DNA of 64,000 bases. Source: Saturnia japonica (Eukaryota; Arthropoda; Insecta; Lepidoptera; Saturniidae). The DNA is taken from NCBI GenBank assembly GCA_033032175.1, contig CM065304.1, positions 9,238,001-9,302,000 on the forward strand, given 5' to 3'. Below, in pieces: positions 35,871 through 49,300 of the stretch; position 1 is the stretch's first letter; each line of letters begins with the position of its first letter. The notes under the pieces are model-generated. The model was not told the DNA's origin. It saw only the letters and a program-made list of their open reading frames with translations, and ran no database searches. The position numbers and the translations under genes are program-made.

Positions 35871-36439
35871 CGCCAAATCATAATATATTTTTGTTTTTTT
35901 TTTTTCGTGGAATTAAATATTGTAAATAAAGGTGATTTTATTATTTGTCCGTGTTTTTATTTTCATTTAAACAACCATAACATGGTGGCAGATGATTTTC
36001 TAAAATACTGGACTCCTAACACCATGGATGGTCCATTTGAAAAATCTATCGAAGTACTTATCAGTGTTGCGGAACTTGGACTTAAAATATACTATTACAT
36101 TAGGTTAAGCATGTTACAATGTTCTGCCACATTGCCACTTAACAGACGAGATTGTAGTCATATACCAAACTTTTACCACACGTGGGGATATAACAATATG
36201 CTGTCTTCAATATTACATAAATGCACTACCAAATAACTGTGTGGAGGAATTGCTGAAATCGGATGTAAGTATAGCGAGACTGGAAAATAGAAGTTTGGTA
36301 GTAATTTTCTTTTATTAACCTAAAAAAATAAAGCTGAAAAAGAATATTATAGTAATTATAAGTTTAATTCTCTTTTAAATTCATAGAGTAAAATAATATT
36401 TTATTTATGTGTTTCTAGTTAAGTGGATTTTAAAAATAG

Positions 36440-38030
36440 TGATGTTCACTCATGGAAATTATAAGACTAATACACCTGAGTTGGCTCATGTCCTGAATAT
36501 GTTCCGCCTCTCTCTGGAAGCCGGTATTGTTCCAATGTCTTGGAAGCTTGCGAAAGTCCAGCCAGTTCCAAAAAAAGGCATCCAAGCTGATCCCTCCCAA
36601 CTATCGTTCAATTATCATAACCTCACTTTTTTGAAAAGTAATGGAGCAGATAATACATAAACAGCTTTTGGCATACCTAGAGTTTAAAGATATATTTAGT
36701 GATCGTCAGTGAGATTTTCGTCAAAAACTATCAACTAGGTTTCTTCTAGTTATCTAGTGTATGCCTCTCATTATTGGAGTAGTGAGGCGATTGAGAAACA
36801 CGGGCTCTTGCTGTCTCTCTAAATGTTAGTAAGACATTTGATGAGGGTCTGGCACGCAAGCCTCTTAAGCAAACACCGAGCTTATGAAATCTTCGATCGC
36901 TTGCGGACTGGATCAGGGATTTTCTGAGGGACTGGATAATGAGAGTGGTTGTTGATGGTTGCTCGTCTGGCTATAAAACCCCAAGACTATAAATGCCGGA
37001 GTTACTCAGGGATCTGTGCTCTCAGCGACACTATTCTTGCTGCACATCAACGATCTGCTTAAGCCTTGTATCTTTGGGTACGCAGATAACAGGATTGTGA
37101 CTGAGAGGTACTCACCAATTCGCAGGCTAATTTACAGGAAGTCATAAATAGAGTCGAACGCTTGAATTAGAACCATAGGTTCGTATCCGACTGGGGTGAT
37201 ACTTACCTGGTCACTTGGTCACCACTGACCAGTGGTCAGGTTTAATGCCAATAAAACACAGGCCCTTCTATTCTCCGCCAAACGGAGACCGTTTTTCCTA
37301 ACTCCTACTTTTCGGGGTATTTCTCTTCAGGTAGCAGATAAACTCGATCTCCTTGGTATTCAACTAACATCTGAGATCAGATAAACTTCGAACTTTCAAA
37401 AGTTTGGGCGTGCGATCGAGTTAAAAGCGAGAACAGCTGCCAAGAAGTTTTGGATCCTCATCAAGGTTAGGCCGTATTTCACACCGGATCAGCTTCTTAG
37501 CTTATATCAAGCACAAGTGTGGATATGAGTGGAAATTGCTGTGACCTTTGGGATGGATCAGCCAAATTTCAGTTGACCGCTCTTGAATTTATCGAGCGCA
37601 GAGCTTGTCGACTTGTTGATGATGAAGCACCGATGACGGCAAAAATGTTCAGTCTAGAGAATCGACGTAAGGTAGCTTAATTGTCTCTGTGTTTTACAGA
37701 TCACACATTGGCGAGTATGCACAGAAATTACATGGTTTAATTTCGCGCAACCCGTTCCACCATAGGACAACTAGAAGCCGTGAGCATTTCCATCCTTATG
37801 TGATGGAAATTCCTCAAATTTGCTCGAAGCTGTTCTCTTCGTCGTTTATTATTCGAACGGCAAGGGAGTGGAATTCACTCTTGGCGTCTGTTCTCCTGTC
37901 CGCCTAAAATTTAGGAGTCTTCAAGAGAAGAGTGAATCGGCATTTAATAGGTAAGCACGATCCATCGCAGACCTCATCTTCACCTACCATCAGGTGAGTT
38001 CGAGGACAAGCGCGCATACCTGTACTGTAT
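36440..38030 (+). pseudogene. Degenerate LINE reverse transcriptase
   Basis: Segments in order on the + strand, across all three frames: LAHVLNMFRLSLEAGIVP and SWKLAKVQPVPKKG (RT start); FLLHINDLLKPC and IFGYADNRIV (catalytic box, normally YADD, here YADN); NANKTQALLFSAKRR; DLLGIQLTSE (thumb); ELKARTAAKKFWIL; REWNSLLASVLLSA (C-terminal tail). The organisation is CR1/Jockey-like. Many stops and the changed catalytic residue show it is old. Confidence 0.8.
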
Positions 38031-38261
38031 TAAAAAAAATCAAAATATTTCTATTAATAAATAAAAACCAAAAATTCAATAAACAAAATTTGATGATTTA
38101 AATGTTCGGAATGTAAAATAAATGGTAGGACAACAGTAGAAAAATAGATGTGGCAACATTATTTACGTTTGATATTAGTGATTGTCGATTTACTCTACGG
38201 GATTACGAAACGGAATAGATTAAATAAAAAATAATAAAAACAAATAATTTCTATAAAAACA

Positions 38262-40396
38262 CATTTTATTAGACCCATATTATACTCACACAAAATATGG
38301 TTATACATGAAAGTCTAAATTGAATTACTACATTTCAAAGTCAGCTTAGCCAAAATTAGTGAACTAGTAATTACATTTATAGCGCAACTATTATTTTTAC
38401 CCCCGCATATACACTGAGACGCATATTATATACTCGAAGTATATTAACTATAAAAGCATTAAACATTTTATAATTATCTTGGGGTATATTACTTTATATG
38501 AAGTTACCTACTGAGATACATCTAAAGATATTGTTTCAACAGAATATCATACCAATTATGATAACTTTCAATTATGTAGTTACTATGTTATCATCTATTC
38601 GTGAATTTTATTACATTCTTTACATTACAGAGTATGAAGGAGATTCACAGTTTTCAATAGATTAATAATTATTTAGATTAATATATATTACATCTAAAAA
38701 GCACGTTAAACGTTGCGTTTGAAATACAATAAACTCATATGTAAAATATAATATTCGTGTTAGGTGATTATAAAAAAAAAACACACTACCGCGTCTAAAA
38801 GCAGTGACATATACGTATCTATAAATATTCTAAGACTAAAAGAAAATGCATAATGAAGAATTAATACTGATACTTATTTACCTAATGATAACAACAAAAA
38901 AAAAAAAAAACTTAACGGATCAATAAAATAGGCCGTTAAATACCTCATGTATTTATAATTCATAAATTAAATATAGAAAAAAGCTTATGTACTTGGAATT
39001 CGTAACTCGATTTCAAAAACTTATCTTGGTCTTAACATAGCACCCGACGACTTCTTACGGTATACAAACCATTACAGTAGGGCCTTTAGTATATATTTTG
39101 TGAATTTTATACCAATCAGACTTTCCAATGTCAATAAACCGACAGTGGAATGTGGTAAAGTAAATATCTTTTAAAAACTGGTCTTACTGTAATAACTTGA
39201 ACACAACGCAGCCCCATAATTTAATACTAAATTACAAAACAGCGCTAAATACCTCACATTTCCATAAAACAACTTATAAAAGCTTGATGTCAGCCTAACT
39301 GAATGATATATTTTCTGATAATGTAGATATAAATTTCAATAGCCCCCCTTCAGTGACTTTTAACAAAATTCGCCCGTTATTTTTTTAATATGAATATGTG
39401 AATTGAATGTCAAATAGTTTTGTATTAGTTTAATTGTTTCGGAAACCGGTTAATGCCTCTAACGGCCGGTTCCAATAATCTAACTGACAGTTAACTGTAA
39501 ATACGGTATTGAAACGCTTTACTTTTTTTCTATGAACTTACATATCTTTGGTAAAAAGTTAAGTTAGAATTTTTTATCTATCTGTGTTTATTGAAACTGA
39601 AAAATGCTCAGATAGATACCACTAGTAGTTATTATAATTGGCAGTTACAGATAGTTATTATATTATTGGAACCAGCCGTAAATATTTAAAAAAAAAATTA
39701 ATCGTAAATCCACTTTTACAGAACTAAAAGTTGACGGTTAAATTGAACTTTATGTGGATTTTGTAATCTTAGTTAAATAGATAAAAGGAGCTTGTGCATG
39801 TAGCATATAATTTAACAGATGAAATTTATACATTATGTAGCTGCCTATGTAAAAATGGTCGTAATCTACACCAATTAAAATATATGATACACACATTACT
39901 TTGAGCTTTATTTATTTTGATAGGTAGTAGTGACTTTAATAGAGTGTATTCAAGGTACATACCTATAACATATTGAATCTAGGACACGACAACTTTAGTG
40001 ACGTCAATCGGTTATGTTTCTTTAGATTATTTTTAAAAGTTGTAATTTATTGCTATACATTATAATGCGCAAAGTATGGTGTGGTGATATTAAAAGTTTT
40101 TCTATTTAAAAAATATATATCTGGTACCTACTTAGATAACAGAACCCAATCCTAACAGAAAGTGATATTGAATTATAATTTATATAATGTATAAGTACTG
40201 TTGTATTTTTGTAGCCAAGATATTTACTATTAATTTCCTGAATTTACGTAAATCCTCAAGAACTATGTACGCTTGCATCAGAATTCTATATTAATGGATG
40301 TGTAGCGGCTGTTCGACCAAATAAATATATAAATAAGATCCGTATCCAGCGTTACAGCCAGAGACGGGAGCGAGGAGCGCGAGTTGGGTGAAGCAT
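38262..40396 (-). other. Probable 3' UTR of the NDRG-family gene
   Basis: The sequence following the NDRG stop codon contains no further exon or recognisable transposon. An AATAAA signal on the - strand occurs at about 38264-38269, so a 3' UTR of about 2.1 kb is possible. Earlier signals exist and the true end cannot be fixed from sequence alone. Confidence 0.35.
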
Positions 40397-43300
40397 TTAG
40401 CAGACGACAGCTTCCGAGATGGGATTCTCGGTGATACGGATCACTGATGAGTGGCGGCACGGGCGCCGGCGCTCAGCGTCCGACAGACGCCGAAAAGCGA
40501 CGATCTTCGTCGGCGACAAAGGCGCTACTGAAATCGTAAAATAATAACTCAAAAATTAACACTTATTATTGATCCGAGTGATCTCGGCCCGCTAATTACG
40601 TACTTCACGAGAACAAAGCGATAGCACAAATTGCTGTATATCAACTCCAAAATGGCAAAATCGTGTTATGAAATACGTAAATAGCGGGCCGGTTAATGAA
40701 ATAGTACATTGTTACAACTATGTATGTAGAAATTGACATACAATTGTATGAAGCTTAGGGCAACTGTTTTCGGGTATGCGGGAGCCTGAGATTAGATACA
40801 TTAAACCAATTAAAAATCGAATTAGTCCATAGAATACCTTATCTCAATGTGGTATAAATAAATTGAAAAAAAAAAGACAATAAATAATAAATGAGAATGC
40901 AAATTATGCATATCACTTTCTCTGATGATAAGTCAAATATACAATCAGTAGCGCTAATTAATTGGTTAAATGGATATCTGTGGAAAAATGGCCGCCGACA
41001 TGCCAACGTACACAAGTCACTGAGATGGGTTTAATGTGTTTTATTAACCTACTTCAAAAAAGGGCCGGAGGTTACTCAATTCGAATTTTTTATGGATGTT
41101 CAACTTTTTTTTTTAAACCCATTTGGATGATTATTTTTTTGTTAGATAGGGGATACCTCAAGGGTGTTTCCATTTTAAGTTCATTGATATTGGACCTTTA
41201 AATTCGAAGATACACCAGTGAACTCTTTAAAATCAAAGAAGTTGATTTTGTTTGTTGTTAAAAATTGTCTTGTCTTTAATGTGCTTTGAAATATATTTAA
41301 CTTGAGATTTATCTAGTATCTTACTTGCACTTCAATTTTATTATCAACTAACTGACCCGCGCATCTTCTTCTGCGTCACATAAGAGAAAAAGAGAGAGAG
41401 AGAGAGGAGAGGGTTAGAGAGAGTGGGTTGTAGTCACCTATAATATAATTTTATTCTAAATGAGCTGAAACTTGTTTTATCTACAAACTATTTGAGCACC
41501 ATTCGCTCTTCCATCCCCACATTACTGTATTGAGTATTCATCATCATTGCACATAATAAAAATGCGCGCGCGATACTTCATCAACTTTTGCTGCGGATTT
41601 ATTTTAAAACTGTAATATCACCTAAGATATTCATTGAAATCAAATGATGTAAAGGGCAATTTTGTTCTAAATGAAATACTTGTGATGAATAACGCATTTT
41701 TATTTCAATAAGGATTAATACCATGTTTATAAAAACTCCTTCGCAAATAATGCATTATTCTAGAACAAATTTTATTACCATAAAAAAGGTTATATTCAAT
41801 CAACCTTAAAACATAGACATATATGCTATCGCGGATTTTTTTTAGAACTTTTTAAGAGAAACAATTTCGTTACACATGATTGTTGCGTAACTTTAACCAT
41901 TTACGCAGCGCACGCAATAGAAGCTCTCAAAAGGAATAAATTTATCCCGTTTTTGCAACATTTTTCATTGATGCTTTGCTCCTATTGGTCCTAGCGTGAT
42001 GTTATATAGCCTATAGTCTTCATCGTTGGATGGGCTTTCCAACACTAAAATATATTTTTCCATTTGAACTAGTGGTTCCTGAGATTAGCGCGTTCAACCA
42101 AACAAATACTTCAGCTTTATAATATTAGTATAGATATACCGACAAAACGATTATTCCACAACGAATTCGCACAGTTAATACAAATGAAAGAGTAGCAATA
42201 GTAATATAACATAGAAACTAATAAGCACTAACATACTTAAATGCAAAATTAAAAAAATACAACTTACTTACACTAATTAGTTTCGTAATGGCTAGATGGC
42301 GCTTGGGATTGGCGTTAAAATCTTTCTACTGGCGAGGGTGATTATTTGCAGTGATACAACAGCTACCGGGTGAGACATAAACAAAATGAAAAATAAATTA
42401 AAATTGGTGAATACCCGATCACGCTGCTCATCTAAGCAAAATATATTATAAAAACTAGCGACCCGCCCCAGCTTCGCACGGGTACAATTGACAAAATGAT
42501 GTATTTTATGTTTAAAACCCTGATTTAGAGTTTATCGCTTTAATATTTATAGATTATAACTTCATAACTGCCTCTAGCCTAGTGGTACTAAACGCGACTG
42601 TTATGCTCGAAGTCCTAAGTTCGATTCCCGGGTCGAGCAAAGTGTTATTAGGGTTTTGTATGAAATTATCAATATCAACTCGGAGTTTGGCTTTGTGCCC
42701 GACTAATGGCAACAAGCTCGCCCCCTATTACATGAGATCTAAAATATACCCGGCGAACTGTGGGTATACACCTCTGCCTAACCCATCGGGAATACAGGCG
42801 TGAAGGTATATTATTTGTAACTTCATAGCTACAAATAGTGCGCTTACTTCGCGTCGCGCAATTTATCTTGGATTTTTTTAGCTATGATTTCTTTGGTCGC
42901 GAATAATTTTGTATTCGAGATATCTTCTACGGTATTCATTTAAATGGAAAACTGTAAAGGTGAATCTTAATCTACATCATTAAATGTCCAAGTTAACTTA
43001 CAAAATTATCTGGATAAAGATTAATACTGAATTGGAGAATTCGCAAATAACGTAATATTTTTAATTACGTTGAAGATGAAAAGGTTAATGTGAGTCCATC
43101 TTAGGAACTAGGTATATGCCATCGCGGACTCTTCTCTAGGCTCTCTAGGTTCTTTGAATAACTATAATTCTTTAAAACATTATTTTAATGTATCTCATAA
43201 GGTTTAGCCAGCGTAAGCCAAAAATCATTTTTTGACAACTTGATTACAAATATGTAATTGAATTTCCTCTACTATTACTATACTAAAACTTAATTGGAAT

Positions 43301-46300
43301 GAATGGAATGTTAGTGAAAACCGCACTAAAATCCGTTGCGTAGTTTAAAAGATCTAAGCCTACATAGGGGCAGACAGCGGGAAGCCATTTCATTTTACAC
43401 TATGTAATAACGCCAAATAATTAAAGGAATTTTAACTACATAACTGTCTAGAATATTGTTTGCAATAATTACTACTAACTACTAATTTAAATAAACATTT
43501 TTTTTTTAATTTCAGTATACAGTACTGGCATGATATTTAATTAGGATTAATTTATACCAGCGAAATCGGGTGTTATGAAAGTAAACAAGTTATAGGCATA
43601 CAAAATGTGATACGTGAAAAAAGCAAAGAACTATACAGACAGATATCAATAAAAGAAAACAAAGTAATATTATCTAGTCTTATATACGTAATAATTTCAA
43701 CGACTAATTTGGTACATACCATGCCGTTATGCTGATGTTTATGACTATTGCATATCCAGGCATAAATAAAATAAAGAAAATAAAATAAAAATATAACCTA
43801 TCAAGGCATACAATTTGTATTATTAATAATAGAAGCTATGATAAACAACATCTGTTAGTGTTTTAAAATCATACAAAGAGTAAAACTAAGTAATAAAACA
43901 TGTATTTTCAAAGATGTACTACCCCTTTTTTATAGGTACATATATTTATAATCATAAGTTCAATGCAATTAAAAAACAGAAGCAGATTATTTTAAAATTT
44001 GGAAGTTGAAAGCCTGTAATCTTAAAATACAGTCATTGTTGTAATTTAAACAATAATTGTTCTATAATAATAACATCCATGTTGCGACCATGCTTTTGTT
44101 GCATAAATTCTAAAAGCATAATCGAAAAGATTTAAAATTATACATATTTAACGAATTTTAAAAACTAACGTCATATTCATTTGCTGAATTAATAAACATA
44201 CCAAAGTTTAAAGCAGAAGATTATGAATATTATAAGAACGTAGAAAAATGTTAAAGTATATTAACAACGGTCTAGAAACCAATATATTATATCTTGACCC
44301 ACGACAGTTGCTTGATATCGGTTAAGAGTTTCTATGCGAATTAGTATTAAACCAGTTGACAAAACAAAATAATCATTTTATCGGTAGATTTTATTATATT
44401 GAAATAAGATTATTTTTTCTATTTATATAAAATCTATATAACTAGGTACTTAGAAAGTAACGTTCCCATGGCTGTTTTGACACTGGCAGAATTTGTATCT
44501 AAAAGACGTCATTAAAAAAAGTTAAAGTTTTAAACGGCAATCTTTTAAAAAAATAATTCAACGTTAATCGGATACTTTATATTTAACCCAAATATCTTTT
44601 CTAATTAAAATATACAACTATAGATATGACAGGATTGGGCAGTGATTAATTATAGACTCATTGCAAAGATCAAATACCTAAACAAGCGTTGCTGTCGTGG
44701 GTGTTTGGCATAATATTTTTTTGCAGACAAAATGTACAAAGTTAATATGTATAGTTTAACTTACCGAAACCCTCTCCCTGGAGGAACAAACGGAACGCCT
44801 CCGCCACTTTACCTGGTTGTTCTTCCAGCACCATGCCGCTGTCTGAAATCTACCGTAATAAAACATTTTATGTTTTGTTTTCAATTCAATAGAAACACAA
44901 TTCATTTTTCTGTTGTCCCTAACAAATGGATTGTGAAATCGTAAATGCGTTTTAGAGATTCTTACGTAACATTTACTAGACATTTTCACTTGAATATAAC
45001 CATACAATTTAAGGAACCAAATTTTTACACTAATTTGGAATTTTAATCTATGGCGATTTCAATGCTCGTGTATGTCTTACTTGTTTACTTTAATATTTAA
45101 ACAATGTAGACATTTTAAAATTGTAATAATTTGGAATGAATTTTATTAACAATGATATAAATTAATATTTATAAAATGATTACATACCCTATTCCATTTA
45201 TTTATATTGTATTCTGATTCAAATTTTGTGTCTGATCTTATTTTATTTATACATAATTACATATTTATTCTTACTAGCGATCGCCCTAAGGTCGAATTTC
45301 GACCAGCGACTTTTTGACCATAGACCATATTTTCTGTTTGACATTTACAGTATTCATAAACAATGAGTCCATGCCCAATGTCAGTCTTTCGTGCACGCAA
45401 TACACTTAAAAAAGTACCGAAAGCTTTTGCTTCACGTATTAATATATAGATAAGTGGTTCATATTTAACTCATATACAGTCGACTCTTGTTAATTCAAAC
45501 CTGCGATAATTAGAACCTCTCTATAATTCAAAGTTATCACGAGTTTCCTACAAAATCTCTATATATTTCGAACTAAATCAACACATTTTTAAACACTTGG
45601 TAATTCGTATGAAAAGATCATTGCTATATAACAAAACGACGCGTTAATTCGAACTTATCGGCGTCCAACACTCGACAATTCGAAGTTGCAGAGAGAAAGA
45701 TTGTAAGTACATACTTTTTGCGACAAGGTCAAACTTGTATCAAGTTGTTTGTTTGTTGAGCCTTTGTTTTGGCTATGATTAGTTTGACTTATTTGACTTA
45801 CACTTCCGAACGAATTGGTTTGTTTAGATATGTTTCAGTTACTTGTAGTCTTTCGTTGGTATACAGATTAAAAGTTTTTGTTAATTATGAGCCCTAGAAA
45901 GTATAAATGTTTGCCGATTGCTGAAAAGAAAAAGTTAATCGAAAAAGTAGAGAAAGGTGAGAAGAAAAGTGATGTTGCAAAAGAATTTAAGATTCCTCTG
46001 AGTACTCTCTCAACCATAATAAAGCACAAGGAGAAAATTAATGTTGCTAGCAGTTAATAAATAATAAATGATCAACACTTAATAATTCGAAGTTTTATTT
46101 ATTTTCTCTCACAAATTTCGAACCATTTGATATTTCCAACACTCGATAATTCGTAATATTTTAAGAGTCCCTCGAGTTTCGAATTAACGAGAGTCGACTG
46201 TATATGAAAAGTTTAGCTCCATTTATATATTACACAAACTGAAGGAGTAAAAATAGCTCTCAGATTTTCCTGTGTTTCATAACGTTAATACTACTAAAAC

Positions 46301-49300
46301 AAAAAGCTGCAAAGAACGTACGCTACAATTTTGTGATCTAATCTTCAGTTTTTATCTAATCTAATCTATACAAATAAATAAAATTGCATCTCTATCGAAA
46401 TAAAGACTTTAAAGTTTGCTTATTTTGGTTATTTGCCCGCTACAAAACTCTAGTGCATTCGTTTTTATATCATGCTTTTGATAAGAAATCATACAGTATG
46501 TCTGATGGTAAGCGGAAACCACAGTATATGAACACTCGCAACACCAGAAGCACCACATTCGTGTTGCCAACCATTTATAAACCTGTTTTTGTTGAACTCT
46601 ATACTGTGGCCCCTCGGGAAAAACTTGTTTGCTTGTTTATTTATCAGAGTTATTTCCTAAACGTCAGTACTTACTTTGAAGGGACTTTCATTGGCAGATG
46701 GAGGACTTATGAAACAGTACTCTAGCCTACATATCATTAAGATATTCCATAGAAGCTAAGCGGAAATGATTAAATTATAATTAAAAAAAGTAAAAATCAC
46801 TTCAGTTTTAATCAAGATAAAACAGTGCCCTTAGAACATCATACTCACAGTAACGAAGCGTAGGCGCCAGCTAGTCTAAAATTTGTAAATACGAAAGTTC
46901 ACAACATGAAGTACGAAGACATGTTGTGCCGACCCTTTAGATGGGGCAAGAAAAAAGAAAAGAAATACGAAAGTACGTTTCTTTGAATTTTTGTTTATCA
47001 ATGAAGCGTAAACGGCTGCTAGTAAATTACAGTAAAAACTCCTTATTCGCGCTTCCTTAATTCGTGTTTATATTATTCGCGGTTTTAAAAAATGCGAACC
47101 AATTGCTATATTCGCGGCTAAAGATTTTTTTATTCGCGGATCTAATCGGTACATCGGTACAAATACATTGATAAAAAGGATTCCAATATGTAGGTATCCA
47201 ACCGAATATCGTTTCTAAAGGCGCTGTCAAATGGATTAATAAAAAAGTAAAATAGACCTTATTACAGCTATGCCTAAAGTATGTTGTTAAATGATATCGC
47301 CGCTGTATTGGTTCCGCCTTTGACACAAGCCACCTTCGCCGCGGTCGGCGTTTATGAGAACGTAAACAAACAGAATAAAATCAACCTTATTAGTCTATAC
47401 ATAAAGTATATTTTTAAATGCGGCCACATTAGACGTTCCGTCCTTTAGTAAGAGCCGCTTTGCGTGTTTTATTGTTCCACCTTTCCATTCGTTACAAAAA
47501 TTGTGATCGAGTAACGTCTCTACCGCTGTCTTCCTAATTTATAATGTCGAATAAAAAAAAAAAAATGTATAACAAGTTTCGACGTGAAAAAAAACTATGT
47601 TACCGCTTTAAGTGAAAATAGAAATGCTTAATCGTTTACGCCTTGGAGAGACGTTTGCATCCATATCACGTTTATTCAATTTAAACGAATCAACTGTACG
47701 ATCGATAAGAAATCCGAAGATAAAATAAAGTCGTCTGTAGCTTCAACTTCACTGTCAGCAAAAATTATTCGTGATCCAGCAATAGAAAAAATGGAAGTGC
47801 CGTTGTCATTATGGATTGAAGACCGCAACCAATAAAGGGTGCTCCTGAGTGGTGCAATGGCCCGGGAGAATGCAAAGCATCTTTACGCACATTTTAAAGA
47901 ACCTGATGGTAGTTGTGGTGGTGAATATACAGATGGAGGATTTCAAGCATTGGAAGGTTGTTTCAATAAATTTAAGGGAAGACAATCATTGCATAGCATT
48001 AAAATCATTGGAGAAGCTGCATCTACAGACACTGCTGCAGCAGAAAGATATCCAGAAGAATTTGCAAACCTCGTAGCAGATGGAGGATACAAACCTGACC
48101 AAGTATTTAATGCAGACGAAACTGTACTGTTTTGGAAGAGAATGACAAACAAAAATTCTGCCCCTGGATTTAAGGCAGCAAAGAATAGAGTTACACTGCT
48201 GCTATATTCTAATGCATCTGGAGATTGTGTCATTAAATCACTGGTGCTTTACAGATCGTTAAATCCTCGTGCTTTACAAAATCAAAACAGGGACGACCTA
48301 CCAGTGTTTAGGCGTGCTAGTAAGAAAGCGTGGGTTACAAGCGCTATTTTTTGTGACTGGTTCCGGAATTATTTTGTTTCTGAAGTTGAAACTTCTATGC
48401 AAATTCAAACTTCGACTGCAAACATAGCCAAAATTGCGAATTGAATAGGACGAGATGGGTTCGAACATATAAAATCAAGTGACATTCAGAAGTTGCTTGA
48501 ATCGTAAGATGAAGACTTGACTGAAACCGACTTGAAGGAAATGTTAAATTCACAGCCCATTGAAGAAGATACTTCAACAAGCACGGGAAACGTGACCTTT
48601 AATTTGAAAAATCTTAGTGAATGTTTAAGAATGGCAAATGAACTTTGTGATTTTTTTATGAAAATTGATCCGTCTATGGAACGAAGTCTTATTTTAAGAG
48701 GAAAATTGCTAATGCCACTGCTGAATATAAGTCTGAATTGAAGGAGCTTTTAAAAACTGCCAAACAAGAAAAAAATACAAAATTCTTTAAACCATTGCTT
48801 AAGTCTGAAGTTAATAATTATTCAATATGGTCAAAAACTTCAATTGAATTCGTTTTTTATATACTTGTTTTTTATTTTGTCACCTAGGAACGTATGTCCT
48901 ATAATCCCATATAAATTACCATTCCATATTCACGGGTTCTGTATTCGCGGCATATTTACGGAACTTGTACCCCGTGAATAAAGAACCTTTACTGTATTAT
49001 GAATGAAGCAATACGTTTGTTTGAATATTTGTTTATCCACATTTTTTCAGTTTAGTTCTCATTCCGCGATATGAAACTTATTCCCAAAAACTCACCTTCA
49101 TCCAAGTGGATATATTAGGGTTCAGGCGTCCGTTGAAAGTGACGGTATCTTCGACGTGTGGCGACATCGCACCGGTGATGTTGAGTACCGGCACTTTGAT
49201 AGTATCAGTATCGCGAGCTATTCCGAGGTCATTGCGGCGCAAGTACGACTCGATGAACATTGACAGGTTTGTCGGGTTCACGTTGCGAGTGAAGTAAGTC

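Noticed and set aside
35814..36236. 140-codon + strand ORF
   Set aside because: It starts in the tandem repeat, has no recognised domain, and its codon content matches AT-rich background.
40278..40460. 60-codon - strand ORF starting with GTG
   Set aside because: It is a shadow frame of the last NDRG exon, which reads in another frame with matching splice phase.
44756..45007. 83-codon - strand ORF
   Set aside because: Shadow frame over the NDRG exon 44765-44849; the real frame continues EEQPGKVAEAF.
46384..46725. 113-codon + strand ORF
   Set aside because: It overlaps a decayed interspersed repeat seen elsewhere in the window; no protein motif.
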